Shown here in pieces: positions 24,583 through 35,016 of a stretch of 64,000 nucleotides of DNA. Made by a program: the position numbers and the translations under genes. Position 1 is the first letter of the stretch. Every line of letters starts with the position of its first letter. Under the pieces are notes generated by a model, which was not told the DNA's origin, made no database searches, and saw only the letters and a list, made by a program, of their open reading frames with translations. The stretch spans positions 26,973,701-27,037,700 of the forward strand of contig NC_088783.1 in NCBI RefSeq assembly GCF_958450345.1, in the 5' to 3' direction. This DNA comes from Calliphora vicina. Taxonomy: Eukaryota; Arthropoda; Insecta; Diptera; Calliphoridae.

Positions 24583-24993
24583 CTACTGCTCTACAATCTT
24601 AGAAATGACAAATTTCATCCTCTTAACACTACTATTCCAAAAAATTCCTTTATGTAAAATTAAGACATCTAACAATCGCAAATACTGAACTTCTTGTGCC
24701 AGCAAGATAAATCGCCAATGCAATGGTAAACCGGAAGCGAAAAAGGAAATCCAAAGTGGCCCAACAAGGGCTTCAATTGAATCCATTTTATCAATATGTT
24801 CGCAAACGTAGACTGCACTTAATAAGAAATGTTCATTTGAATCCGAATTGAACATTCGAGGAGTAATCTTGAACGAACTAAGACCTATTTCATACAATAT
24901 GATAGACGGGAAATTGGCTGTTATTAGATCCAATAAATATACTCCGTTGCTGCTTTCCTTTCTTTCCACTTCCCAATGTCGAGCCCTAACCAT
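24583..24993 (-). CDS. Unidentified open reading frame, 136 codons (doubtful)
   Basis: This minus-strand frame runs from MVRARHWEVERK to a stop. It has balanced composition, with leucine/isoleucine-rich segments such as EALVGPLWISFFASGLPLHW and LRLLDVLILHKG, and is not repeat-driven. It is one of the longest open frames in the window. An in-frame stop lies a few codons upstream of the Met. No splice sites, promoter or homologous domain could be recognised. It may be a real small protein, a host pseudogene fragment or part of a transposon ORF; I assign no function. Confidence 0.25.
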   Translation of the reverse strand: MVRARHWEVERKESSNGVYLLDLITANFPSIILYEIGLSSFKITPRMFNSDSNEHFLLSAVYVCEHIDKMDSIEALVGPLWISFFASGLPLHWRFILLAQEVQYLRLLDVLILHKGIFWNSSVKRMKFVISKIVEQ

Positions 24994-25249
24994 GTATTTA
25001 ACTTGACTTGTCTGCAGAAGTATTCAAAGTCTTTGGCAGAAATCGCAACCCGATACCCCAGACTGATAGTCCACCACGGTATCATCTAATTTACCGGTGC
25101 ACCCATGCGAGCTTGAAGTCAAATTTAATTTCATAACGGTAGATCAAATCTATTTACAATTAAATATGCAAGGATGGGTAGCGACTTTTTGAAATTCCCG
25201 GCTCTTAACTGAAAGGTTAACAGTACTCCTGTCATCAGGCATCTGTTCG
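24994..25249. other. Spacer
   Basis: Nothing recognisable between the 136-codon frame and the mariner remnant. Confidence 0.4.
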
Positions 25250-25950
25250 TTGACTCTAGTCAAAATTTGAACAAGCTGAGTCGTTTAGTTTGTGTTTGAC
25301 AGCGCCATTGATAGCGGACTACCTCGTGAAATTGAAAGCATTATTTTATGCGGAAAAAACCATCACTAAAATAAAGACTAAGTTTGATAAATACCATTGA
25401 ATCTCTGCACCATCAATTTCAATGGTAAAAAAGTGGTTTACATAATTTCGTTGTGGCCGTACAAGCACGGAAGATGCCAAACATTCTGGAGGCCCAATTG
25501 AAGTCTCTACACCCGAAACAATTGAAAAAAATTACGATATGGTGTTGGCCGATCCGAGATAGAAATAGCAAGAGATTGTGGAAGCCATAGGCATCTCACG
25601 TGGCTCAGTGGCTTCAATTTTGAATGATCAATTGGGTATGAAAAAGCTTTCCGCAAGATGTCTGCCACGTTTGCTAACAATCAGGTGTACGAAAGGGTAC
25701 AGACATGTACAGTTTCCATGAATTATTCTACAAAATGCTTCCAACCTGTTGCCCGGATTTGGCTCCGAGTGACTATTTCTTGTTTCCAAACTTGAAGAAA
25801 TGTCTCGACAGAAAGAGATTTGAGTCCAATGATGAAATATTCTCACAAAAAAAACTATTATGATGAACTCGACAAATCTTATATTTTGGAAAGAATACAA
25901 AATTGGAAAAACGTTGACAAAGTGCGTAGAGCTCGATGGAGACTATGATG
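25250..25950 (+). mobile_element. Internally deleted mariner transposon
   Basis: Plus-strand frames give the mariner N-terminal DNA-binding part: SAPSISMVKKWFT-FRCGRTS, GGPIEVSTPETIEK, DMVLADPR and GISRGSVASIL-like sequence, then LGMKKLSARCLPRLLT near 25635-25680. The sequence then jumps to the extreme C-terminal part: LPTCCPDLAPSDYFLF (third catalytic aspartate context), PNLKKCLDRKRFESNDE, LDKSY-LE-IQNW and CVELDGDY near 25925-25945. The central catalytic region (first and second Asp) is deleted between about 25685 and 25735, and frames are broken. Nearest in type to mauritiana-like mariners, judged from motif wording only. Confidence 0.9.
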
Positions 25951-25988
25951 AAAAAAAATGATTTTTTATCCAAAAACTTGTGTTTCGT

Positions 25989-26266
25989 ACTCTCTACTAT
26001 ATTCGTGAAAAAATATTTCGATGGAGACTCGATTAGTTCAGGAGTTATAAAGAAAAACGTTATTAAAAATACGTTTTTTCATATACAAATTTATGCAAAT
26101 AGAAAACAGTTGAAGCAATTTCAATTTACTTATATGGTAAAACACAGGTTTATAAACTTTTATATGAATTTATGTGAAAAAAACGTACTTTTAGTAATGT
26201 TTTTCTTTATAACTTCTGAAGTAATTCAGTCTCCATCGACATTTTTTCACGAATATAGTAGAGAGT
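25989..26266. mobile_element. 278 bp palindromic foldback element
   Basis: The left end ACTCTCTACTATATTCGTGA and the right end TCACGAATATAGTAGAGAGT are perfect inverted copies. Pairing continues through CGATGGAGACT / AGTCTCCATCG and GTTATAAAGAAAAACG / ATGTTTTTCTTTATAAC, giving arms of about 105 bp. It begins 40 bp after the mariner C-terminal coding end. A plus-strand 122-codon frame through it is a by-product of the repeat. Confidence 0.85.
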
Positions 26267-26296
26267 TTAGATGCCCTCATACCGTGTTCTTTATTA

Positions 26297-26680
26297 ATTT
26301 TTAACAACGCGAAATTTGATATTTTTTACATTGAAATATATACACCGAAAATCGACCTTTAACCTTTTGGAAGTAGACAATTTTATTCACACCATTTTAA
26401 GGACAATACTTTTGGCTTTAAAATGGAGTCAAAAAGTTATGTTGGTCTTTGAGTAGTTTCAAAGTTATGTGCAATTATGTGTATATAATTTTAGACAATT
26501 TTAAAAAATTTTTCAATTTTCAAATCGCGATATTTTTGAAATGGAAAGGGTTTCTAATGAAAAAGTCATTGATTTGAGGAACGCTTAGGAACCGTAATAT
26601 GTATGGTAAATTTCATTAAAAACTAAGATGTCAAATCCGAAAATAGCAGTTTTCTGTCCGTTTTGATATGGATTCTCCCG
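26297..26680 (+). repeat. Interspersed repeat family, copy A
   Basis: Homologous, in the same orientation, to 41652-41973. Shared blocks include CTTTAACCTTTTG-AAGTA-AC, CAAATCGCGATATTTTTGAA, TGGAAAGGGTTTC, GGAACCGTAATATGT, AAAATAGCAGTTTTCTGTCC and GTTTTGATATGGATTCTC. It is non-coding. A shorter match lies at about 27376-27430 (TTTACCATTTTGGAGGCATA). Confidence 0.8.
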
Positions 26681-29199
26681 ACTTTTATACTACTATTTGT
26701 GATTAAAGATATTGATTTTGTTAAACTTATACGAAATGATCAATAATTATAAGAAATCTCTTTTACCCCCACCCATTATTAAAATGCCAATCTTTTTACA
26801 TTTTGATGAGAATTTATGAATGAAATGTTTAGAATACAATGAATGAATAAATGAGGATGGATCGGAACGGATGGTTGCAAGAATTGTGATGTGATGATGT
26901 GTTGGTTTATTCGGTTTCGTATGAATGATACGCGTGAGACACATAGAAGCGTGAGATTAATTACAATACATTTTTTTTTGTCTCACTGTCTGCAGCATTA
27001 TCAAATAAACACCAACTTCATGATTATTAACAACTCTAGCATTATTATTCAGCATTGAAATCAGATATTATTATAATCTACATTAACACATGGTTGACAG
27101 ACACTACAAATATATTTCAATGATATACACGATTTTAACACTTTTATTTCTAATTTAAAAATGATTATAAATCACATCCTCAATTTTGTTTTTATTAGCG
27201 ATGTCTTGCATAACTAATGAATATGTTAACGGTGAGATGTCTGTCCAAAAATGCTCTACTCACACTTGAGAACTAAACATATATGTATGTTGTGTTGTGA
27301 TTTAAAAGACTGTCATCAAAAACCATCATGTGCCATGATTTCTTAAACATTTGTTGTAAATTCTTTCTTGATCACCTTTACCATTTTGGAGGCATACAAT
27401 TTTACTACATATTTTAAAATCAGAGCGCCAGTGTTTATCATACTAAAATAGTTTTCAAAAACAATTCACACACATACACGTTCTGTTATGCTGAAATTGT
27501 TTTGTGTTGTATTGCAGCAAGTCGTTTAAGTTGAACAATGTTTTATGTATTTAAAATTCATCCATATATTGCACCTGTTGCCACTGTGAATTCCCACGAT
27601 CACAAAACACAATTTACGTTCTGCTCAGCTTTGATTGTGCTTCTTGGTGAACTCCATCTACACTACTCCATCCATTAGTGTATAGCCTGTGGTTTGGTGT
27701 CTTTCTTTGTTTTGTTTCGTGTGAGTGTGTGTTTTTGTTTATGGCCCGCATTTAAAAAGCTTCCCTCCTCCTCTCTTTCTTGTATGACATATAGCGGCAT
27801 TTGGTGGCAAGAAATAGTGTCTTAACGTAAACGGGGCACAGTAGTACTGTTAGCAAAATAGTTTTGTCAAGTTGTAAAAAGAGTTTACTCGTCTTTAATT
27901 GTAGTTTAAAATTTACAATATTCCGTATCGTTAAGTAAAATTATATTTCTTTAACCAAAAAAACTCATAACTTTTAAAATATGATTTTTTTTCTAACTAG
28001 GATATAATTGCAACAATGTCAATCTTACTCTATTAAAACATAAGACCCAACGTCATAACCAGCTTTTCCAATATCACAAAAATCTCTCCATCTCCACCTG
28101 AAATACTCAACAACACAAATGAGGATGATGTAAATTTCTACTTGGAAGATAGGAAGACCCCATTCATAATTGGGGCCATAAATACCACGACATGCATCAC
28201 GATTTACCAGTTTGATCAACCACTTGTGAACAAAACCTGATTCATATTCTTTTTTCACCTAAATTCATTTGGTCATTGATCCCATTCAGGACTTCTGGGA
28301 AACACAAGAGACGGTATCTTACAGTCTTATAACCTAATGTAAAGGTCGTTCTCTAAAATATTGAGAATTCGCCCTCATGAAATACACTTACCTACTTTAT
28401 CATTACATCTAAGGAAGGAATGTGTAGCAAGATTTATTTCTCAAACTAAGTACCCGCAGTCACCTTTTACACTTAAGTCTGCACTAAGTGTCAAATATTT
28501 ATATGTATCAGTTTGATTATACTGTGTGTAATTTTTTAAGTCCTGGTTATAACGAACTCCACTACGTGATAAAAGACCAAAAAAAGACTCAAAGATCTCA
28601 AAGTTTTGCCCAAAGTTGTGCACTTCTTTTATGGGCCTTCAAAGATTTGCGGCCTCGGTGTCATTTTTGCAAAAAAGTGTTCATTTTCTCAGGCTCATAT
28701 CTTGCAAACTATTCGGAATTTTGATTGACTCTATGAGGCAAAGTAGCTCTTGTCATAAAGAACAAAAATTTTGAGCATATAAAATCAAAAAACCTTCATC
28801 TTCAAGATCACAAACGCAAAAAACTTTAAAAAATTCTATTGTTTACCTTTTTCCCCCTATTCAGGTCTATAGGTAGCAAACCGTTCAAAATTCAAGGAAA
28901 CAATCAACTACGATCATTCCTGTTTGCAACCACACGCTTTACGAAAGTGATACTAGCAACCCGTCAAGCAATTTAAAAATGTCAATCGATATGAAATGCT
29001 TCAGCCTTGGGACATTTTGCACGACTACATAGTTTTAGATTTACTCTTGCTGTTTTATTAACGACCTCTGAGAGAATAAAAGTGAAAATAATTTAGTCAG
29101 TACTTCTCTCTACGAATATCGCTGAAAATGCAACACGGTTTAAATTTTTCAAAACTTATTGTTAGTTTTCTCTTTTGAATGTATTACAAAAGCGAACAA
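26681..29199. other. AT-rich spacer
   Basis: No supported gene. 27.6-27.8 kb is less AT-rich (TGTGAGTGTGTG, CCTCCTCCTC). A 77-codon minus frame at 28025-28258 (NRDACRGIYGPNYEWG in its middle) has reasonable composition but no recognisable family or splice context. 28.5-28.9 kb looks like old repeat. Confidence 0.4.
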
Positions 29200-29202
29200 T
29201 TT

Positions 29203-30816
29203 TTTCAGTTGCTGCGTTCGGTACAGGTTACTTATGATGGTCTGGCCAAATTTCAGCAGCTCATAATAGATAGAACCCCTTTGCTCCCACCAAATACAGA
29301 GAATTACCTTCGGCTGGGCTTCATGTATGATCTCTTACGCTTCGGGTTATCGTAATGGTTCCATTTAACATCGAAAGTAATGATACGATTCAAAAATGAT
29401 TTTTTTTAAGGAGTTCAAATAGTATTTCAGACATACAAATTACATTTTCCCATCTTTCTGGCAATATATGGCTTCCGCGCCAAAAGAACTTCACATCTTA
29501 TGAGGCCAAAATCGGATCAAGCCAATATAGGATATTCTGTTTTAAAGTGAAGCGCCCTACATCTATCGAAATAAAAAGCAAACGGGCGGGGCATGGTCTG
29601 GACTATAAAGCGTATGAGGAAAAACTTCCCAACCACTTCTTTCTAAATAGTTTTTAACAGGTATTGCAACATGTGGTCTAGTATTGTCATTATGGAATAT
29701 TACGATTTCATGCCTGGCTCATATTCTGGTCGTTTTTCGTCCAATTCTCGCTTCCAACGAATCAGTTGCATTCGGTGCAACTTCCCTGTGATGGTCTGGC
29801 CACATTTCAGCAGCTCATATATAGAATTACTTTAGTGCCATGGATATTTGGCTTTTGTGTCGATTCGGCTTTGCGTCACATATGATCTCTTATGCTTTGG
29901 GTTATTGTAATGGTTTAATTTTTCATCTCAAGTAGGGTTCCTAATTTCCCGGACTTTTTCCTTTCCCGGGAGGAAATTAAAAAATCATTTTATTCCCGGG
30001 AATTCCAAGGATCTTCCCAAATTAAACCAAAAACCAGAAAATTTTTTTTATTGTTGGTCCACTTAAAAATTGTTCTAATTTAATAGTCGCATTTGATTGG
30101 CATTGTCACACTCGTAGTTTTAATCAGTAAAATAAATCAGTAGATAAACCAATTTAAATCACTATTATTATTTTCTGTATGAATATGAATATCCCTGAAA
30201 GTTGTAATATTAGGCACCTTAACAATTCCTTTAAGAACAAAAACTTTAAATTTGATTCATTCTTCATAACCGAATTTTTATACTTAGTTGAAATCAAAAA
30301 AAATCGGTTATTTCAACCGTAATGCTTCTTTGTCAACTGAATATCTGTTGCTAGAACCGAAAAAATCGATGGATATAACAGAATAATTTAATTAGCAACA
30401 AATTTGGCCATCGAAACGAATCTGAATATTGCAACTTTTAGAAGAAAACTTATAAAAAAATTCCCGAAAATATCCAAAGCAATATTCCCGGGAATTTCCG
30501 GGAAATTTTTAACGCGTATGAACCCTAATCGCAAGTAATGATACGATACAAAAATGATTTTCTTTTATAGAGTTCAAGCAGCATTTCAGACATACAAAAT
30601 TATCTTTCAAGATCTTTCAGCTTCGACACTTATGGTATCCAATTTCCCTGCTTTTGGATGAAGCTCTTGTTTAGTTTGACAACAATCATCATGGAGTAAT
30701 GCCTTCAATTCTTGATCTTCAAACTTTTTTGACTGACCTGGCTGATATCTCATTACTTCTGAACTGAACAAACACTCTCTCACAAGTAGAAACCGATTAA
30801 ACACATTCACATTCAC
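29203..30816 (-). mobile_element. Degenerate mariner, minus strand, split by a hAT-like insertion and partly duplicated
   Basis: On the minus strand from 30770 downward: QPGQSKKFEDQELKALLHDD and the QKAGKLDTISVEAERS region. After the inserted element (29933-30527) it continues KLNHYNNPKHKRSYV, ELLKCGQTITGKLHRMQLIR, and EIVIFHNDNTRPHVA-like sequence (second catalytic Asp region), FIVQTMPRP and ILA-SDFGLI. At about 29445 the C-terminal end is fused to a second, partial copy that repeats the middle: ICMSE-like, FLNRIITFDVKWNHYDNP, KRKRSYMKPS, then SNLYRTQQ. Stops and frameshifts are frequent. Confidence 0.88.
29933..30527. mobile_element. hAT-like non-autonomous element B, 595 bp
   Basis: The ends are TAGGGTTC (29933) and GAACCCTA (ending 30527). 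They are flanked by ATCTCAAG (29925-29932) and ATCGCAAG (30528-30535), an 8 bp target duplication with one mismatch. Subterminal CCCGGGAA motifs recur at both ends (about 29949, 29967, 29993, 30484, 30495). There is no coding capacity. The 8 bp duplication fits hAT, though P and Merlin-type elements also make 8-9 bp duplications. Confidence 0.82.
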
Positions 30817-33748
30817 CGTAAGCTCTTCTTAAAATGTCTACATTTCCGAAGCAAATGAAAACTTTGTTGTTTAAATAGTAGAGCGAATTTGTTCAAATAT
30901 AAGAGCGAATATCAGGAATTAATTAAAACTTAACATATGTAGGATTTAAACGTTGTTTTTTAATAACATTGTAAAATAAACTTTAGTTATTACTCTTATA
31001 GTTAACGATAAAAACAGTTTTTTTGCTCTCCTGTAAAGTGTTGATTTTCCTTATAGCACTATTTGAATATAAACCCTCGATATCTAAGTATCCGAAACAA
31101 GAAAAGAATTAAAAATATGTATTGTGGTTTTGATTTGAGAACGCCTGAAAGAAAAGTGGCATATGGTCCCCCTTCTACCCTACTTAAATTTAACTTTCGT
31201 TTTTTCTGGCTCGATTTGAGAATTTTTAATCACGCAACATCCACTGATTTTCTGGTTTGGAATTGGCATCCGTAATACAGATTGAAGGAAACACTTACAA
31301 AACGTTTCACCAAAAATATATTTTTAACCATGATCTCACAAGAACCACCACAGTGCAGCGTACGTAAGTTCATTGTAAAGAAAAAAAATGTATCGCATGG
31401 CATTGCACATGCGATCATTGTGTATTTGACTGCATTTATTATAATAATTTGACTGTATTGAATTGAGTTTCAGCTAAAGTTTAGCACTCTCGTACATATG
31501 TTTGGTTGGATGTTTGTAATCGTAGTTGGTACAATGTCTATACTTATTGTTAACGGCCTTATTTAATATTCAACATGCTCAGTAGTCACAAAAAAAAAAA
31601 TGGTTGTTGCTCGTACGAGTAAGTATTGGCATCATGTTCTTTTCGTGCCCATTGTATTGGGTTTGTTGCCCAAGTTAGTAAGTGTTGGCAATGTTTGCTT
31701 AACAGTATGTTGTTGCAGTTACTGTTGCATTGTTACGTCAACAATTGTTGCTCCCGTATTTTTTATATGAAGCATTTTTGTTGGCGCTGTTTTTTGCTGG
31801 AATATTATTGTAATCTGGCTTGAAAGTATGCTTGTATATTGTGCATACTTATTGCACGATAACCGCACGAGTTGTCACGCATGTTGTATGTTAATTTTTC
31901 ATTTCTGTTTCTCCTGTTTATTTTTTACTTTAATATTTAACATTATTTTTTAACGACCCGGAATTAATTTTAATTATAATCACACGTTAAGTGATTTTGT
32001 TGACTCTTACATGTAGATATTTTTTGAATTGGTCATGTGGTTTTGAAAAGTTGTAATGTGATGTTGTACAGTAGTATTCAAGGTTAGTTGGGGATGTGAG
32101 TTCGTGCACTAAAACCGACAAGAACAACAGTTACTGTAATGAATTTAAATCAGTTCATCATGATTTTCACTTTCTGTATGTAAATGATATTTGGGATCAA
32201 ATAGTAATAGCAAGGTTCAGTTTGATTGTGATCGCTTAGACCTAGTTTAGGAGAGTTTTGAACTGAGATCTAGATTAAATTGAAATGAAAATCTTTAGAT
32301 GCTTTAAAGTGATTTCTTGGTAACAATTATAGGCTTCGACTCAAGAAACAAATAAATCATAAACTAATGGGTGGCTTATTTGCGATCACTTATCATTTTC
32401 CAAATTTTTTGTGTGAATATTGATAAAATAAATCAAAAGGAAGATCAAATGATTGTTTGTTTGAAATCATTTGTAATGTTTATAACTGTTTGTATGCAAA
32501 TATATAAAATATAATTCTATTGATCCTTCCTTCTGATGCGATCAAATTTGACATTCGTGAGAAGCCAGCGAAAGTCGCAAAATGTCAAAAACTCATCACT
32601 TCATTATGATCCACAACATTCATGCACACTCCATTAACCTAATTTACATCTAGAATACTATGTTTCCTTTGTTATAAGTAATCTTTATATAAGTACCAAC
32701 AAAACCCCAAAGCCTTAAAAATGTTTAACGTATTTAAAAAATATAAACTCTCAACAAATTTAATGCCAAACTATCAATTTGGCAGCTGAATAAAAAAAAA
32801 CGACTGTTACAATAGATTTATTATGCCACAAGTCGCAAAACAATTCATAAACAATAAAAAATTAAAAAATCACAATAAAAAACAAAAAAAAATTCATACA
32901 TAAAAGCATGATCAGCAAAAATGTGGGTGTTTTTTTTTTTTTTTTTGTTTTTAATGTAGAGAACAACGAGCAGTAGAGTCTGCTAAATGTTGCTTAAAAA
33001 CTAACGACTGCTAGTTGCTGCTACTGTTGTTGCTGCTGGTGTTGTGTTGTGCTGACTATTACAAACTGTGGCCTACAATAACAACAACAATACTGACTAC
33101 TGGGCTGATAGTATCAGATCAACAAAGATGCTTAAATTAACACGATCGCATTACAGTCGTTGTTGTTGTATGGTTGGTTGCCTGGCTGCTCGTTGTTTGC
33201 CAGCCAGCCAGCTTGAACGTGGGAACTAAAATTTTGAAAACAGCAAAAAAAAAACCGAAATAAAGTTTATGAAATAAATGTGATCGTATCAGGCATGAAG
33301 TGAATACTGAACAGCGCGTGTTGTAATAAGAAATAAAAATCTTAAGATAAAATCGTAAATTGCAGTTCGTTTTTGTTTCCACTTCAGTTTTCATAATACG
33401 AATATGTTGCATTAATCTAAAGAGACACCAATTGCATGCAGAAATGAATGAATGAATGAATAATGTGGCAAGCAACAAATATAAATTAGTGTGTCAAAAA
33501 CATGATGACTTTAAGGGAAATATGTTGCAAACAAATTAAAAAGGAAATATTTATAAATTTATGCATTTAAAGGGTCAATTGTTAAGGGTTAAGCATTATT
33601 TTAACACTTTGATTTGAGAATTAAATATTTGGTAATACACAATAGAAGCGGTTTTTGGAAAACCAATTGGTATAGTTATTAACAGAAATGTGGCTAAACA
33701 TAAGTGTTCCCAGCAATTCAAATTAAAGTCAACGATGAATTATAATTG
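30817..33748. other. Spacer, AT-rich with GTT-rich parts
   Basis: No supported gene. The 60-113 codon frames near 31.1-31.8 and 33.1-33.5 kb lack domain features. A run of about 20 T lies at 32928-32947. 33.0-33.3 kb is less AT-rich (GCTGCTACTGTTGTTGCTG, CAGCCAGCCAGC), and an (ATGA)n run lies at about 33444-33462. Confidence 0.45.
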
Positions 33749-35016
33749 CACACAGAAAACAGATTGGTTGGAAAACAGTTACAATTATTAAAATTTAATA
33801 ATAATAACTAAGATTTTATTTCAATTATCAACAATTTAGAAATGCAACTAATAATCTGTATTGTTAATATATAAAACATAATTGGGATGGAATAATAAAT
33901 TCTACAATAGAAAATTTAGTTACATAAACCAATTTATGTATTTATGAAATTTATTTGAAAATGTTGAAAATGACTACCGAATTAAATTTAGTATATAAAG
34001 ACTCAGTACTGAATATTGGTTATTGAAATCATTAATTTTGTATAACAATTGAACAATTCATTTGTAATTATTTTTGGTTCTCAACCGAAAATTGGGTATT
34101 GAAATGTTTGACATTTTCTAGACAAATAAAAAATATTAAAAATAATATTCGTAAAATTTTAAATAAATTTACTACAAAAAGAAACAAATATTATATCAGT
34201 CTATAATTGAAACTGAGGGTCCCAAAAATTCGCTGAAAAAAGAGTCTTTTGCTCAATTATATTTCTAAATATGTATGTATATGGAAACAACCTTCAAAAC
34301 CGTTTTTTATATAAAAATAAGTACAAATCTACATACATATTTCCATTAAGGAGATGCTACCAAAAGGTTCTGAAATACAATTGTCTAACTTGTTGATGAG
34401 TGTCACGACGGTAAGAAAATCGTTACTTAAAGATATTTGCAATAATACTTTTTTTGCTGTTAAAAATTCTGTGCAGATGAACTGCAGTTAACTTTTCCAA
34501 TTCTGGACCACTGAGGTACTTCGCTAGCAGAGTTAAATTATACAATGATATATTGAAATTGAGAAGAATATAAGAAAGTCTGTTTTTAAAAAACAAAGGA
34601 AATTTTTCGCAAAGGTCTGTCGTGTCTTCTGGTCTATAATGTGTATTGAAACTGCTGCAAATGGTTCCTCCAACAATCGCCAGAAGGAGGATAACATCCA
34701 GTTACTAACATATGAACATATACACTAATATACTAATTATGTTTCGAAACTATATATTGTATTTTTAATAATTTATCTTTCCTTTGAAATAAATTACATA
34801 CATATGTATGTAGAAATAACAAAAAATGTCAAATTATTTTAAATGTATGAATTCACAATAGTTACTGACTAAATGCTATCGAATTGTTTTGGAATTCAGT
34901 TACGAGTACCATATAAATTCAGTAATTTCAACCGAATTATACGATAGTACATGCAACCGACAAAATTCGATTGGCGACAAATTCGGTTGTGAGTACGAAT
35001 CTGTTTTCTCTGTGTG
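33749..35016. mobile_element. TIR-flanked element, ~1.27 kb, superfamily unknown
   Basis: CACACAGAAAACAGATT at 33749 is matched by the inverse AATCTGTTTTCTCTGTGTG ending at 35016 (a 2 bp difference). The interior is AT-rich and non-coding. No clear target duplication could be found, so this may be a degraded DNA transposon or two related solo ends. Confidence 0.5.

Noticed and set aside
25936..26304. 122-codon plus-strand frame
   Set aside because: It runs through the palindromic element and its loop. Openness comes from A/T-rich inverted arms, and there is no domain-like content.
27570..27600. Second RSS-like CACAGTG (minus strand near 27585)
   Set aside because: The heptamer is present but no A-rich nonamer follows at 12 or 23 bp and no partner end was found.
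28025..28258. 77-codon minus frame as a host gene exon
   Set aside because: Composition is acceptable but no family, splice signals or neighbouring exons could be recognised.
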